Positions 1-8,127 of a DNA stretch of 38,816 nt are shown piece after piece. The position numbers and the translations under genes are program-made. Source of the stretch: RGIG8745 sp045576655 (GTDB lineage: Bacteria; Bacteroidota; Bacteroidia; Bacteroidales; Bacteroidaceae). Under the pieces are notes generated by a model. The model was not told where the DNA came from. It did not search any database and saw only the letters and a list, made by a program, of their open reading frames with translations. The stretch covers positions 1-38,816 of the forward strand of contig JAZNGW010000045.1 of assembly GCA_045576655.1 (NCBI GenBank). The letters are read 5' to 3'. Position 1 is the stretch's first letter. Every line of letters starts with the position of its first letter.

Positions 1-201
1 GATGATACCTTCCTTAACGTTAAGGGTGAGTTTGCAAGCACCCTGCTGAGGTGCGCACCAGCCGATACCGTGAGTAAGTCCGGAGATGTCCTTAATTTCT
101 TTTGCCTGGATCCACTTTCCTTCTTCTGGAATTGGAGCAGGTCCGTGGTTAGGACCTTTGGCAACACAGCACATGTTCTGTACTTCGTGAGAGTAAACCA
201 T
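1..201 (-). CDS. GGGtGRT-family protein, N-terminal part (runs off the window)
   Basis: The minus strand opens with ATG at 199-201 and stays open for 67 codons to the window edge, so only the N-terminus is present. The residues read as a cysteine-containing start (MVYSHEVQNMCCVAKG), then GPAPIPEEGKWIQAKEI and a WCAPQQGACKLTLNVKEG segment. I recognise this from memory as the conserved N-terminus of the GGGtGRT protein family of anaerobes, whose biochemical role is not settled and which is often found near an IscU-like scaffold. The cysteines would suit a metal or Fe-S role, but that is inference. A Bacteroidetes-type -7 box lies about 55 bp upstream. The family call depends on recall of the N-terminus only. 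Confidence 0.72.
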   Translation of the reverse strand, partial: MVYSHEVQNMCCVAKGPNHGPAPIPEEGKWIQAKEIKDISGLTHGIGWCAPQQGACKLTLNVKEGII

Positions 202-254
202 ATTCGTGTGTTTGTTTATAAAGTGAATAAATGTGTGTAATTATATTCTTTAGG

Positions 255-262
255 CAAATTTA
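255..262 (-). promoter_or_regulatory. -7 box (TAAATTTG) for the GGGtGRT gene
   Basis: On the minus strand this reads TAAATTTG, a full match to the Bacteroidetes TAnnTTTG -7 element, 53 bp before the start codon. No clear TTTG -33 element is visible at the right distance. Confidence 0.45.
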
Positions 263-301
263 GGAAAAGATTTTTAAAGATGTAGCACTTCCGAATTAAA
301 A

Positions 302-327
302 AATAAAAAGTGGGAATAAAAAGTGGG
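302..327. repeat. 13-bp direct duplication upstream of the GGGtGRT gene
   Basis: AATAAAAAGTGGG occurs twice back to back (302-314 and 315-327), between the 3' end of rnpB and the promoter of the GGGtGRT gene. It looks like a simple slippage duplication; no function is evident. Confidence 0.7.
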
Positions 328-368
328 AGATGTGGAATTGGAGGTGCGGGCATTTGTGAAATAAAAAA

Positions 369-722
369 AGCAGTCGGACTATAAGCCGGGTTCTGTGCCG
401 CACTCGGGTGCGGTGTCTGTCATTTATCCAGGCCTTATGTCGCCATAAGGCTCAAGCGTTCTACCCTCTGGCTTGGGCGGGCTACCCTCATAGCGCCAGT
501 TTACATGAACTTGCAGCTCCCAAGATGCACAGCCGAATGTGTCGCCACATCGCTGGTGGGCTCTTACTCCACCTTCTCACCCTTACCCCAAGAGGGGCGG
601 TTATTTTCTTCTGCATTACTCAACCCTCGCGGACTCCTTCTATATTAGGAAGTGGGATGCCCTGTGCTGCCCGGACTTTCCTCTCTACCTCTGTGGGTAC
701 AGCGACAGACTGTCCGACTGCT
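369..722 (-). ncRNA. rnpB: RNase P RNA (M1-type, bacterial class A)
   Basis: This is the catalytic RNA of RNase P, which removes 5' leaders from tRNA precursors. On the minus strand, the universal block AGAGGAAAGTCCGGGC lies near the 5' end (about 682-697) and the 3' region has ACAGAACCCGGCTTATAG. The two ends form P1: AGCAGTCGGAC (712-722) pairs perfectly over 11 bp with GTCCGACTGCT (369-379). A run of seven T on the minus strand (362-368) follows directly, so P1 plus the U-run can act as an intrinsic terminator. The length, about 354 nt, fits bacterial class A RNase P RNA. A TACCTTTG -7 box sits 10 bp upstream. Small open frames across this region are not genes. Confidence 0.96.
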
Positions 723-731
723 TTGGTGATG

Positions 732-739
732 CAAAGGTA
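732..739 (-). promoter_or_regulatory. rnpB promoter, -7 box TACCTTTG
   Basis: TACCTTTG on the minus strand matches the Bacteroidetes TAnnTTTG element, and its position predicts a transcript start next to the P1 helix of rnpB. The -33 element is not a clean match. Confidence 0.65.
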
Positions 740-790
740 GTGTTTTAGTTGTTAAGTAAAAAGTTTTTTGGAAGGACGTTTGTGTGTATA

Positions 791-829
791 TGGAAAATGG
801 ACCCTCAAGGCGGTTTCCTGAGGGTCCAT
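791..829 (-). terminator. Intrinsic terminator after the HtrA gene
   Basis: ATGGACCCTCA (797-807 on the plus strand) pairs perfectly with TGAGGGTCCAT (819-829), giving an 11-bp stem and 11-nt loop. On the minus strand it is followed by TTTTCC. It lies 33 bp past the protease stop and separates that gene from the rnpB promoter. Confidence 0.8.
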
Positions 830-861
830 CTGTGTGTTTGCGATGGGGTGCTTGTTTTCCG

Positions 862-2403
862 TTATTCTTCTGCAAGCGGAACGGCGTAGCTGCCTGACTT
901 GCCTGCTGGTGTCTTGCCCCATATCCAGAGGGTCTGCTCGTCTGAGCTGTTTGCCGACTTGAATACTGACTGGAGGTCTTCCACGCTTCTGATGTTTTGG
1001 TTGTTGACCTTGAGGATGATGAAGCCCTCTGGCACTCCGTAGTCCTTCAGACGTCCGTTCTTCAGTTTGCTTACCTGGATGCCGTAGGTGAGGTTGAGGC
1101 TCTTCTTCTGGCTGTCGGTGAGCGGTGTGAATTCTGCTCCGAGGATGTCCATGTTTTGGGCTTTCACGACGTTTGTGTTGCCTTTCTCGTTGCGGAAGGT
1201 AATGGTTGTGCTCTTCTCCTTCTTGTCGCGGATGTAGCTTATGAGAGCCTTGTCGCCTGGGCGGTAGCGTGTTGTCGTTTCCTGAAGTTCGCTCATCTTG
1301 GTGATTTTTCTTCCGTCTACAGCTACGATGACGTCGCCTTCCTTGAGGCCAGCTTCTGCCGCTGCGCCGTCTTCAAGCACTTCTGCTACGTAAACTCCGT
1401 CTACTGTGCCGAAGTCGGCTGTGAATTTCTCGTCCTTGCGCTTCTGTGCTTCGATGTAGTTGTGGAGATCCATTCCGCTGATTCCGAGAAGGGCTCTCTG
1501 TACTGTGCCATATTCCTTGATGTCTGTGACAACTTTTTTCATGATGGTTGTAGGGATGGCGAATCCGTAGCCAGAGTATGAGCCTGTCTGGCTGTAGAGC
1601 ATGGCGTTGATGCCGACGAGTTCGCCGCGTGCGTTGACGAGAGCGCCGCCGCTGTTGCCTTTGTTGATGGCTGCGTCAGTCTGTATGAATGATTCGATGC
1701 TGTTGGCGCCTAAGTGTCTGGCTTTGGCGCTGACTATTCCCGCTGTGACAGTTGATGTGAGGTTGAAGGGGTTGCCTACTGCCAGTACCCATTCGCCAAT
1801 TTTGAGTGCGTCGCTGTCGCCAATGACCAAGGTTGGGAAATCCGCTCCTTCTATTTTGATGAGAGCCAAGTCTGTTGTAGGGTCCGTTCCAATGATTTTT
1901 GCGGAGAACTCGCGGTTGTCATTGAGGGTCACGGTGACATTGTCTGCATTTTCTACAACGTGGTTGTTTGTGACAATGTATCCGTCGGCTGAGATGATGA
2001 CTCCTGAGCCTGCTCCTTCGCGCTTAGGGGTTTGGATTTGACGGCGTTGTGTTCCTCCGTTTCCTCTGCCGAAGAAGTCGCCGAAAAACTCTTCGAATGG
2101 GTCACGGTATTCGATGGTTTGCGTCTTTCCGTTAGTCACTACCTTTATATATACAACGGCGTTGCATGCCTTTTCAGCAGCAGAAGTGAGGTCGACTGGT
2201 TGGCCTGGTATGGTGCTTTCAGACGATAGTGTCATGAGTGCCGGTGTAGCTTGTGCTGGTTTGTCGGTGTTTATTTCTGCTATTTCGCTTTCTGTTGATT
2301 TGATGGCTGATGATGCAAAGGTGTATGCGAATGCGCCGGTTATGCCGGATACGATTGCTATGGCAGCCACTGTGCCGTAGAGCCTTTTGAATGATTGTTT
2401 CAT
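862..2403 (-). CDS. HtrA/DegP-type periplasmic serine protease
   Basis: This 513-residue protein is a Do/HtrA protease-chaperone that degrades or refolds damaged envelope proteins. An N-terminal hydrophobic segment (about residues 10-30) is a signal peptide or membrane anchor. The trypsin-like domain shows the full triad: His148 in TNNHVV, Asp178 in TTDLALIKI, and Ser251 in GNSGGALV. Two PDZ domains follow, about 300-400 (with GVYVAEVLEDGAAAEAGLKEGD) and about 420-510, the second more divergent. This is the classic protease-PDZ-PDZ order and a normal length. A glycine/arginine-rich stretch before the domain (about 108-121) matches the LA loop region. It has its own terminator; the 540 bp upstream show no clear TAnnTTTG box, so a stress sigma factor is possible but unproven. 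Confidence 0.95.
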   Translation of the reverse strand: MKQSFKRLYGTVAAIAIVSGITGAFAYTFASSAIKSTESEIAEINTDKPAQATPALMTLSSESTIPGQPVDLTSAAEKACNAVVYIKVVTNGKTQTIEYRDPFEEFFGDFFGRGNGGTQRRQIQTPKREGAGSGVIISADGYIVTNNHVVENADNVTVTLNDNREFSAKIIGTDPTTDLALIKIEGADFPTLVIGDSDALKIGEWVLAVGNPFNLTSTVTAGIVSAKARHLGANSIESFIQTDAAINKGNSGGALVNARGELVGINAMLYSQTGSYSGYGFAIPTTIMKKVVTDIKEYGTVQRALLGISGMDLHNYIEAQKRKDEKFTADFGTVDGVYVAEVLEDGAAAEAGLKEGDVIVAVDGRKITKMSELQETTTRYRPGDKALISYIRDKKEKSTTITFRNEKGNTNVVKAQNMDILGAEFTPLTDSQKKSLNLTYGIQVSKLKNGRLKDYGVPEGFIILKVNNQNIRSVEDLQSVFKSANSSDEQTLWIWGKTPAGKSGSYAVPLAEE

Positions 2404-2697
2404 AATATCCTGTTGTTTTAGTTGTTTTTTATTCTGTCAATTCACTTTTGTTGAAATGTTAAATTTGGAGTGTGTTTAACTTTTCTGCCGTTAAAATTAT
2501 AGCAAACTCTAATATGAGCAAAACATTTGTGCAAGAAAAAAGGTTCATTTTGGATTCTTTTAACAATAGGGGGCTGGTCGTTAACAATGGTTTGCGGTGT
2601 GGCTGGTAAAATTTACATTTGTTTGTTGTTGTTTGCAGCGCTCTTTTTTTAACATTTGAGGGTGCTGAGTTGTTTGCCATGCTGCGGTGTGAATTGC

Positions 2698-2781
2698 AAA
2701 CTTAGTCTGAGTTCGTATAAACTTAGTCTAAGTTTGTATGTTTTTAGTCTGAGTTTGTATAAACTTAGCCTAAGTTTGTAG
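2698..2781. repeat. Four tandem 21-bp units, each centred on an (im)perfect palindrome
   Basis: Units are 2698-2718, 2719-2739, 2740-2760 and 2761-2781, all exactly 21 bp with no spacers. The consensus is AAACTTAGTCTAAGTTTGTAT. Units 2 and 4 contain perfect palindromes (AACTTAG-T-CTAAGTT and AAACTTAG-C-CTAAGTTT); units 1 and 3 carry mismatches. It lies about 295 bp upstream of the HtrA start. Twenty-one bp is two helical turns, so all units face the same side of the DNA. This could be a protein-binding array or a structural element; no spacers means it is not CRISPR. Confidence 0.9.
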
Positions 2782-2884
2782 TTTTTACCGTGGGGTGGGG
2801 CTTTAAGGTCTTTGGGGGCGTGAAGGTCTTAAATGGGGGAGGAGGATTTTGGGGATTTAGGGTCGTGAAAGTCTTTCGGGAAAT

Positions 2885-2916
2885 GAAAAAGAGCTGCATC
2901 AGATTTGAGATGCAGC
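2885..2916 (-). terminator. Intrinsic terminator after the GH51 gene
   Basis: On the minus strand GCTGCATC (2909-2916) and GATGCAGC (2893-2900) form an 8-bp stem followed by TCTTTTTC. It lies 30 bp after the arabinofuranosidase stop codon. Confidence 0.82.
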
Positions 2917-2945
2917 CCCTTTGTCGTTGGGTTTGTCGTGTGCGA

Positions 2946-4514
2946 CTATTTTGCAGTCTTGATTTGGAATGTCACGATTGACATCTTAGGCATGTCAACT
3001 GTGAGTTCGCCCTTTTTCGTGAGTTTTGCACCCTTGAATGCTGTAGGGACTACCTTGTTAGGGGCGTCGAATGTGTTGTGGTCCTTCATGTCCTTTGAAG
3101 TAAGGATTTCGGCGTTGACGATTTCGCCCTTAATGCCACCGAGGTCGATTGATAGTTTGTTAGAGTTGTCGAGGTCGGCGTTGGCAATGTTGACGTTGAT
3201 TGTTCCGTCCTGGCTCTTTGATGCTGACACGCTGATGTAAGGCGCGGTTCTATTGCCGTTTTTGTCGCGCTCGTTCTCTGCATCGAATTTGTCGCAGGTT
3301 ACGCTGACTGGTATGTTGATGGCTTCCATATTAGGGGTGTACATGCGGAAGACGTGGTAGGTAGGTGTGAGCACCATTTTGTCGTCCTTGGTGAGCACCA
3401 TGCTCTGGAGCACGTTTGCCACCTGGGCGATGTTGGTCATCTTGACGCGCTCGGTGTACTGATGGAATGTGTTTAGCGATATTGCTGCCACCATAGCGTC
3501 GCGCATGGTGTTTTGCTGGTAGAGGTGGCCTGGCACGCTGCCTGGCTCTTCGTCCCACCATGTGCCCCATTCGTCGACGAGGAGGTCGATGCGCTTGCGA
3601 GGGTCATACTTGTCCATTATTTCGATGTGCTTCTTGAGCACTTCCTCGATTCCTACTCCGCACTTTGCAATGGTCCAGTAGTACTGGTCGCGGTTGAAGT
3701 TTGTGGCGCTTCCCTTGCTCCTGTTCCATGAATAGCATGTGTAGTAATGGAGCGAGAGTCCGCGCATCTGTCCGCCTACGTTCTTCATGAGAACTTCTGT
3801 CCAGTTGTAGTCGTAGTCGCTTGCTCCGCTGGCAATCTTGTAGAGTCGGTTGCCGTTGTAGTTGCGGCAGTAAGTGGCGTAGCGGCGATAGAGGTCTGCA
3901 TAGTATTCAGGGCGCATGTTTCCGCCGCATCCCCAACTTTCGTTACCTACGCCTACATACTTCACTTTCCAAGGGTTCTCGCGTCCGTTCTGCTTGCGGA
4001 GTTTTGCCATTGGGCCGTCCTTGGCTGTCATGTATTCCACCCACTTGGCTGTTTCCTCTACGGTACCGCTGCCCACGTTCATGCTGACGTATGGTTCGCA
4101 GTCGAGCAATTCGCAAAGGTTGAGGAACTCGTGTGTGCCGAAGCTGTTGTCTTCGACTGTGCCGCCCCAGTTGTTGTTGACCATGCGAGGGCGGTTCTCC
4201 TGAGGGCCGATGCCGTCCATCCAGTGGTACTCGTCGGCAAAGCATCCGCCTGGCCAGCGCATGACAGGAACCTTTATGTCCTTGAGTGCCTGGAGCACGT
4301 CGTTGCGGTAGCCGTCGGTGTTGGGGATGGATGAGTCTTTGCCCACCCATATGCCTCCGTAGATGCATGTGCCGAGGTGTTCGGCAAACTGTCCGTAAAT
4401 CTCTTTGTTGATTTTCTGCTTGGCGTCGGAGAGGTTCAGTTGTACTGTCGACTCCTTTTGAGCCATTGCTGGTAGTGCCATAAGGATGGCCAAAGCTAAT
4501 GTCGTTTTCTTCAT
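2946..4514 (-). CDS. Secreted alpha-L-arabinofuranosidase, GH51
   Basis: This 522-residue enzyme should release terminal arabinofuranose from arabinan or arabinoxylan side chains by a retaining mechanism. A clear signal peptide ends about residue 18 (LPAMAQ). The (beta/alpha)8 catalytic domain follows, with the acid/base Glu192 in VGVGNESWGCGG and the nucleophile Glu315 in LLVDEWGTWW. RWPGGCFADEYHW (about 86-98) is the usual substrate-binding loop. A C-terminal beta domain (about 400-520) completes the GH51 architecture and the length is typical. It starts 73 bp after the C10 peptidase on the same strand; the gap holds a long hairpin and an octamer array that runs directly into this ATG. There is no SusCD pair beside it, so it is not in a standard polysaccharide utilisation locus. 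Confidence 0.95.
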   Translation of the reverse strand: MKKTTLALAILMALPAMAQKESTVQLNLSDAKQKINKEIYGQFAEHLGTCIYGGIWVGKDSSIPNTDGYRNDVLQALKDIKVPVMRWPGGCFADEYHWMDGIGPQENRPRMVNNNWGGTVEDNSFGTHEFLNLCELLDCEPYVSMNVGSGTVEETAKWVEYMTAKDGPMAKLRKQNGRENPWKVKYVGVGNESWGCGGNMRPEYYADLYRRYATYCRNYNGNRLYKIASGASDYDYNWTEVLMKNVGGQMRGLSLHYYTCYSWNRSKGSATNFNRDQYYWTIAKCGVGIEEVLKKHIEIMDKYDPRKRIDLLVDEWGTWWDEEPGSVPGHLYQQNTMRDAMVAAISLNTFHQYTERVKMTNIAQVANVLQSMVLTKDDKMVLTPTYHVFRMYTPNMEAINIPVSVTCDKFDAENERDKNGNRTAPYISVSASKSQDGTINVNIANADLDNSNKLSIDLGGIKGEIVNAEILTSKDMKDHNTFDAPNKVVPTAFKGAKLTKKGELTVDMPKMSIVTFQIKTAK

Positions 4515-4554
4515 ATTAGGTTGTTAGGTTTTGAGGTTATTAGGTTATAAGGTT
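4515..4554 (-). repeat. Octamer tandem array abutting the GH51 start codon
   Basis: Read toward the gene, five octamers of the form AACCTNAN (AACCTTAT, AACCTAAT, AACCTCAA, AACCTAAC, AACCTAAT) run without spacers into the ATG. A sixth degenerate unit lies at 4555-4562. The two octamers farthest from the gene also form the 3' arm of the neighbouring hairpin. The array is in the 5' UTR or between cistrons and makes this part of the mRNA A/C-rich. Confidence 0.85.
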
Positions 4555-4580
4555 GTGAGGCCCACAACCTTATAACCTAA
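4540..4580. repeat. Hairpin with perfect 18-bp stem between the C10 and GH51 genes
   Basis: Plus-strand arms 4540-4557 (TTAGGTTATAAGGTTGTG) and 4563-4580 are perfectly complementary, with a 5-nt loop. There is no T-run after it in either direction, so it is not a normal intrinsic terminator. It lies 7 bp after the C10 stop and 25 bp before the GH51 ATG, where it could stabilise the upstream message or limit translation of the downstream one. Confidence 0.88.
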
Positions 4581-4587
4581 CATCCTG

Positions 4588-7500
4588 TTAGTAAACTGCA
4601 ACTTTCTTGCCCGCAATGATGTATATTCCCGAAGGGAGTGATACGGTAGCGGTTCCTCTCACAGTGTTGCTCCACACGCGTATGCCTGCAGTGTTGTGGA
4701 TGGTCACAGGGATGGTGCTGAATGTTGTGATGCTGACACCTCCTGCTACAGGAACAACTGCAACAGGTGTGCTGTTATCTTTGGTAGGGATGTCGCTTAT
4801 GCCGTCAGCCACGTTCTCCTCTGTGAGAGTCAGGCGGAAGTCGTCGGCCTTATACCAGTCGCCTGCTTCGATGCCGAGGTTGAGCGTGCCCTCTTCTCCG
4901 ATGACAAGGTTTTCGATGACGGCTTCCGTGAGGTAGAACTTGCCGAATGTGTGTGCATCTACAGCAACCTTGTTGTCGTTGGCAAACATTGTGACGGTGC
5001 GGCCCTCGCTTGTGCCCACCATAGCAGTGAGGCGATATGTTCCTGGCACGAGACCTTCTACGGTCTGGCTGATGGCAATACCTGTCGAATCGCTTGAGTT
5101 GAGATTGTTGAGCAGATAAGCGCCGTCGCTGCCTACGCCCTTATAGTAAAGGTTGCTTGTCGCTTTAGCCGATGCGATAGTCTTGTTCTCAACAGTCCAG
5201 CCAGTAGTGCTGCCCAACTCAAATGAAGGGTTGACGATGAAACCTGTGCAGTCCTTTTCGCCTTCCACGTCAGTAATGTTGATCTGAAGTTTGTAATTCT
5301 CAATTAGTTCCTCGAACTTACTTCTATAACTCTTGAGTTCGGCTGCCGACAATGTTCTCTCAGAGAATATCTTTTCTGCTGCAGCAATGGAGTCAATAAA
5401 GGCATTTTGCGCCTCTTCGGTCACAATGTCATGGTATTCGTCGATGAGAGTGTAGCAGGAGTCGATAGCATGGCCAAGGATGAGGCACTCGTTGTCGATT
5501 TGCATGTTTGAATATGCTCTGAAGCGTCTTGTCGTAGCCTCGTCGTAGAAATATCCGCGCAAACCTTCAGTCATGGCGCCTTCCTCAATAGGTGAGAAGT
5601 AGTCGTCAGTGTGGTCGATGAGCATTGCTCCTGTCTGGAGTGCTGTCCCCACGTATGTTCCGATGAATGAAGGGTCGGCATTGACAACAGGCGATGCCAA
5701 GCATGTTATGCCTGCTGATGTGAGCACCTGCTTTTTATCCGATGACGTCATTACGAGGTAAGTCTTTCCGGCTTCGAGTGTGGTGACGTCGGTTGTCCTT
5801 TGAGTGATGCCCGATAGTTTGGTGTGGGCGTTGACCTCGCGTGCAATGATGCCGTAAGGAATCTCAACAGTGCAAGGCGATGTGAGCTGGTACCAGTGGT
5901 TTGGTTCCTGCGAAAGGTTGAACGTGTAATTCGCTACGTTGATGTCGCCCAGCGGTTGGAAGTCATAGCCAGCTGTGAGAGTGAGGTTCGCACACGATGA
6001 GTCGCTCTTCTTTACGATGTTGTAGCCTGAAGTAAAGGCGTCGTCAGCAACGTAGAATAGGGCGTTAGGGTTCTTCTCGAACACAGGCTGGCTTCCTATT
6101 CCTGTCACTTCGGTCAGGTCGAACGAAGTTGCGTCGGCATAGGCTTTTCCGTTGCTCAGGCTTGTGAACTTATTGAAGTCCCAGTTGCCTGTAAACTTGA
6201 GGCAACGGTTTTCGTAGCTGGCAATTGCGAGATCGGATTCCTTGAGGATGAAGCGTGCGATGGTGTCGGAGTTGACGTACTGCAGGGTGTCGTCTGAACT
6301 TAGTGACGTGATAGGGTTGACCACTGTAGCGCAGTATAACGTTCCTGGTTCAAGCGGACATGACGATGTGCTGGTAATGTTGATTTCCGCTTTTTGGCTT
6401 TTGCCTGCTTCGATGGCTATCTTACCAGTCTTTGTGCCTACTAACTCAAATGTGGCGCCATTGTCTTTGCTGCCGTGAATGTTTATCTTAGGCGAGCCTT
6501 CGTAGATGTTTTCGCTGATATTTGCGATTTCAATCTCGCAAGTGACTTTGCTCGGGTTGTAGACAACTTTGAAGTCTTCGCCGTTGTATGTCTCGATTTG
6601 GTTGCTTCCGAGGATGTCAATGCCGAGCAGTTGCAGTTCGCTTTTGACTGATGTCGGTGTCAAGGTGTCGGAATCCAGTACTGTCAACTTGTCGTCTGTG
6701 ACCCAGATTGTGTATGTCCTGTCGAGTGTAGGCTTGCAACTTAGAGTGATGTATTTGTCGCTGCCGTCGTTGGTGAAGACTGTCGCTACGTCTTCGTCTT
6801 TGGCGCTCGGCAATGATGAAGGCTTGCTTCCTGTGGTCAAGAACAGGTATACGCCTGAGAAATTGAGTGTGCTGTTGTTGCTTACCTTTATGCGGATGTC
6901 GTTTGTCCTGTTTAGGTGGAACTTCTCTGGGCGAATGATTTTTACTCCGATATTGCGCACCTTAGGCTGTATCTTGTAGACCATGCCTTGGCTTTCGTTG
7001 AAGCCGTTCATTCCGTTCTCGTCGTTTACGGTGTACCATCCGTCGCCTTGTCCGCCCCATCCGAAGTTGAAGTGGTAGAGGTTGGTCGAAGCCTTGTAGC
7101 CGTCGAGCACCACGGCGTGTCCGCCGCTAGTTGCGTGCACACCGCTGTAGACGATAGGACGTCCGTTTGCGAGTTCGTTGTATATTTTGGTTTCCCAGTC
7201 TGTCTGGTTAGAATCCCATTTGTAGAGGCATTCGCTGCTCATGCGGAAGTAAGAGTTGAAGGTGTTTACGAGATCTCTTATCTGTCCTGCGGTCGAACTT
7301 CCGTATGTGAGCCATGTGCCAGCGCCTACAGCGGCGTTGAATGTGGCCACTGCTTCGTCGTATTCTGCTGGGCGGCTGCCGTTGTAATTGTCGAGCATGA
7401 GGTCCCATTTCATAGGTGTGCCTTTAGGGTAGCTTACAGTCACAGGGGCGTCTCCGTAGTCGTAAGTAGGTGTTGTGGCGAGGAGTGTCGACGGGTTATC

Positions 7501-8091
7501 CTTGCGCCAATGGTAAATGATTTGTGCAGCTGCCGTAGCTACGCATCCTGTCACGGCACGGTTGGTAGTGCCTGTGATGAACGGACAGAGGTTGTTGTAT
7601 GGTCCGCTCTGATGCCAGTGGGCTGTGACGAGCGGATCGATGTCTGTTTTGGTGGCAGTACGTACTGTCGGTTCGATTGTTGCTCGCGTTCTTGCTTCGT
7701 TTGGTGTGTTCGCTCCTTGTGCCTGTGCGTCTTCAATGAGAGTCGCGTAGTGGTTGAGCCAGTTTAGGAGGTGAGGCGGAAGTGACTCTTCGTCGAAGTC
7801 TCCGCTCTCTGTATAGCCGAGTATTTCAGGCAGGCAGTCGTCGCCGCTGACAATGACGAAACCTTGGTTTTCGCCACGGCTGAAGATGTAGTAGGGCGCT
7901 GTGGCTTTGACGCTTTCGTCGAGTGTGCGTGACTTTGCTTCGTTTCGCACGGCTGTTTTAACTAACACGGGTTCTGCATTGGTTGGCATTAGCGATACTG
8001 CTAACGATTTTGCTTTTTCCATGTCGATAGGGTCGGCCATCATTGTGGCGGACACCAGTGCGGACATGAACCCTAATAGGAGCTTTTTCAT
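4588..8091 (-). CDS. Secreted C10-family (streptopain-like) cysteine peptidase, multidomain
   Basis: This is a 1167-residue secreted peptidase. A signal peptide (about 1-19) is followed by a Spi/propeptide-like region (about 20-120, with YYIFSRGENQGFVIVSGDD). The papain-fold C10 domain (about 145-370) has the catalytic Cys183 in TGCVATAAAQIIYHWR and His325 in SGGHAVVLDGY, then FNFGWGGQGDGWY, as in SpeB-type enzymes. A long C-terminal part includes Ig-like stretches and a beta-sandwich, carbohydrate-binding-like region (about 950-1100). The last 60 residues (about 1108-1167, ending GIYIIAGKKVAVY) resemble a type IX sorting domain. It begins 36 bp after lepA with no clear promoter, so read-through is possible. 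SpeB is about 400 residues, so most of this protein is accessory. Confidence 0.9.
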   Translation of the reverse strand: MKKLLLGFMSALVSATMMADPIDMEKAKSLAVSLMPTNAEPVLVKTAVRNEAKSRTLDESVKATAPYYIFSRGENQGFVIVSGDDCLPEILGYTESGDFDEESLPPHLLNWLNHYATLIEDAQAQGANTPNEARTRATIEPTVRTATKTDIDPLVTAHWHQSGPYNNLCPFITGTTNRAVTGCVATAAAQIIYHWRKDNPSTLLATTPTYDYGDAPVTVSYPKGTPMKWDLMLDNYNGSRPAEYDEAVATFNAAVGAGTWLTYGSSTAGQIRDLVNTFNSYFRMSSECLYKWDSNQTDWETKIYNELANGRPIVYSGVHATSGGHAVVLDGYKASTNLYHFNFGWGGQGDGWYTVNDENGMNGFNESQGMVYKIQPKVRNIGVKIIRPEKFHLNRTNDIRIKVSNNSTLNFSGVYLFLTTGSKPSSLPSAKDEDVATVFTNDGSDKYITLSCKPTLDRTYTIWVTDDKLTVLDSDTLTPTSVKSELQLLGIDILGSNQIETYNGEDFKVVYNPSKVTCEIEIANISENIYEGSPKINIHGSKDNGATFELVGTKTGKIAIEAGKSQKAEINITSTSSCPLEPGTLYCATVVNPITSLSSDDTLQYVNSDTIARFILKESDLAIASYENRCLKFTGNWDFNKFTSLSNGKAYADATSFDLTEVTGIGSQPVFEKNPNALFYVADDAFTSGYNIVKKSDSSCANLTLTAGYDFQPLGDINVANYTFNLSQEPNHWYQLTSPCTVEIPYGIIAREVNAHTKLSGITQRTTDVTTLEAGKTYLVMTSSDKKQVLTSAGITCLASPVVNADPSFIGTYVGTALQTGAMLIDHTDDYFSPIEEGAMTEGLRGYFYDEATTRRFRAYSNMQIDNECLILGHAIDSCYTLIDEYHDIVTEEAQNAFIDSIAAAEKIFSERTLSAAELKSYRSKFEELIENYKLQINITDVEGEKDCTGFIVNPSFELGSTTGWTVENKTIASAKATSNLYYKGVGSDGAYLLNNLNSSDSTGIAISQTVEGLVPGTYRLTAMVGTSEGRTVTMFANDNKVAVDAHTFGKFYLTEAVIENLVIGEEGTLNLGIEAGDWYKADDFRLTLTEENVADGISDIPTKDNSTPVAVVPVAGGVSITTFSTIPVTIHNTAGIRVWSNTVRGTATVSLPSGIYIIAGKKVAVY

Positions 8092-8127
8092 GGTATGCGT
8101 GGTTTTAAAGATTTGTTGTCTGATAGG

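Larger units (their letters stand above)
2404..2945. other. Intergenic region between the HtrA and GH51 genes
   Basis: This 542-bp stretch holds the upstream region of the HtrA gene, a four-unit 21-bp tandem array (2698-2781), a G-rich stretch (about 2790-2860), and the GH51 terminator (2885-2916). Short open frames here have no recognisable features and I do not call them genes. Confidence 0.7.

Noticed and set aside
408..875. Short open frames over 408-875 on both strands
   Set aside because: They are covered by the RNase P RNA gene and a terminator; no protein features are seen.
2698..2781. CRISPR array
   Set aside because: The units are directly adjacent with no unique spacers, only 21 bp long, and no cas genes are present.
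3513..4368. Long opposite-strand frames inside the GH51 gene
   Set aside because: They mirror the codon pattern of the real gene, which has catalytic residues and a signal peptide; the shadows have neither.
4540..4580. Intrinsic terminator for the C10 peptidase gene
   Set aside because: The stem is perfect, but no U-run follows on either strand, and its right arm is part of the GH51 octamer leader.
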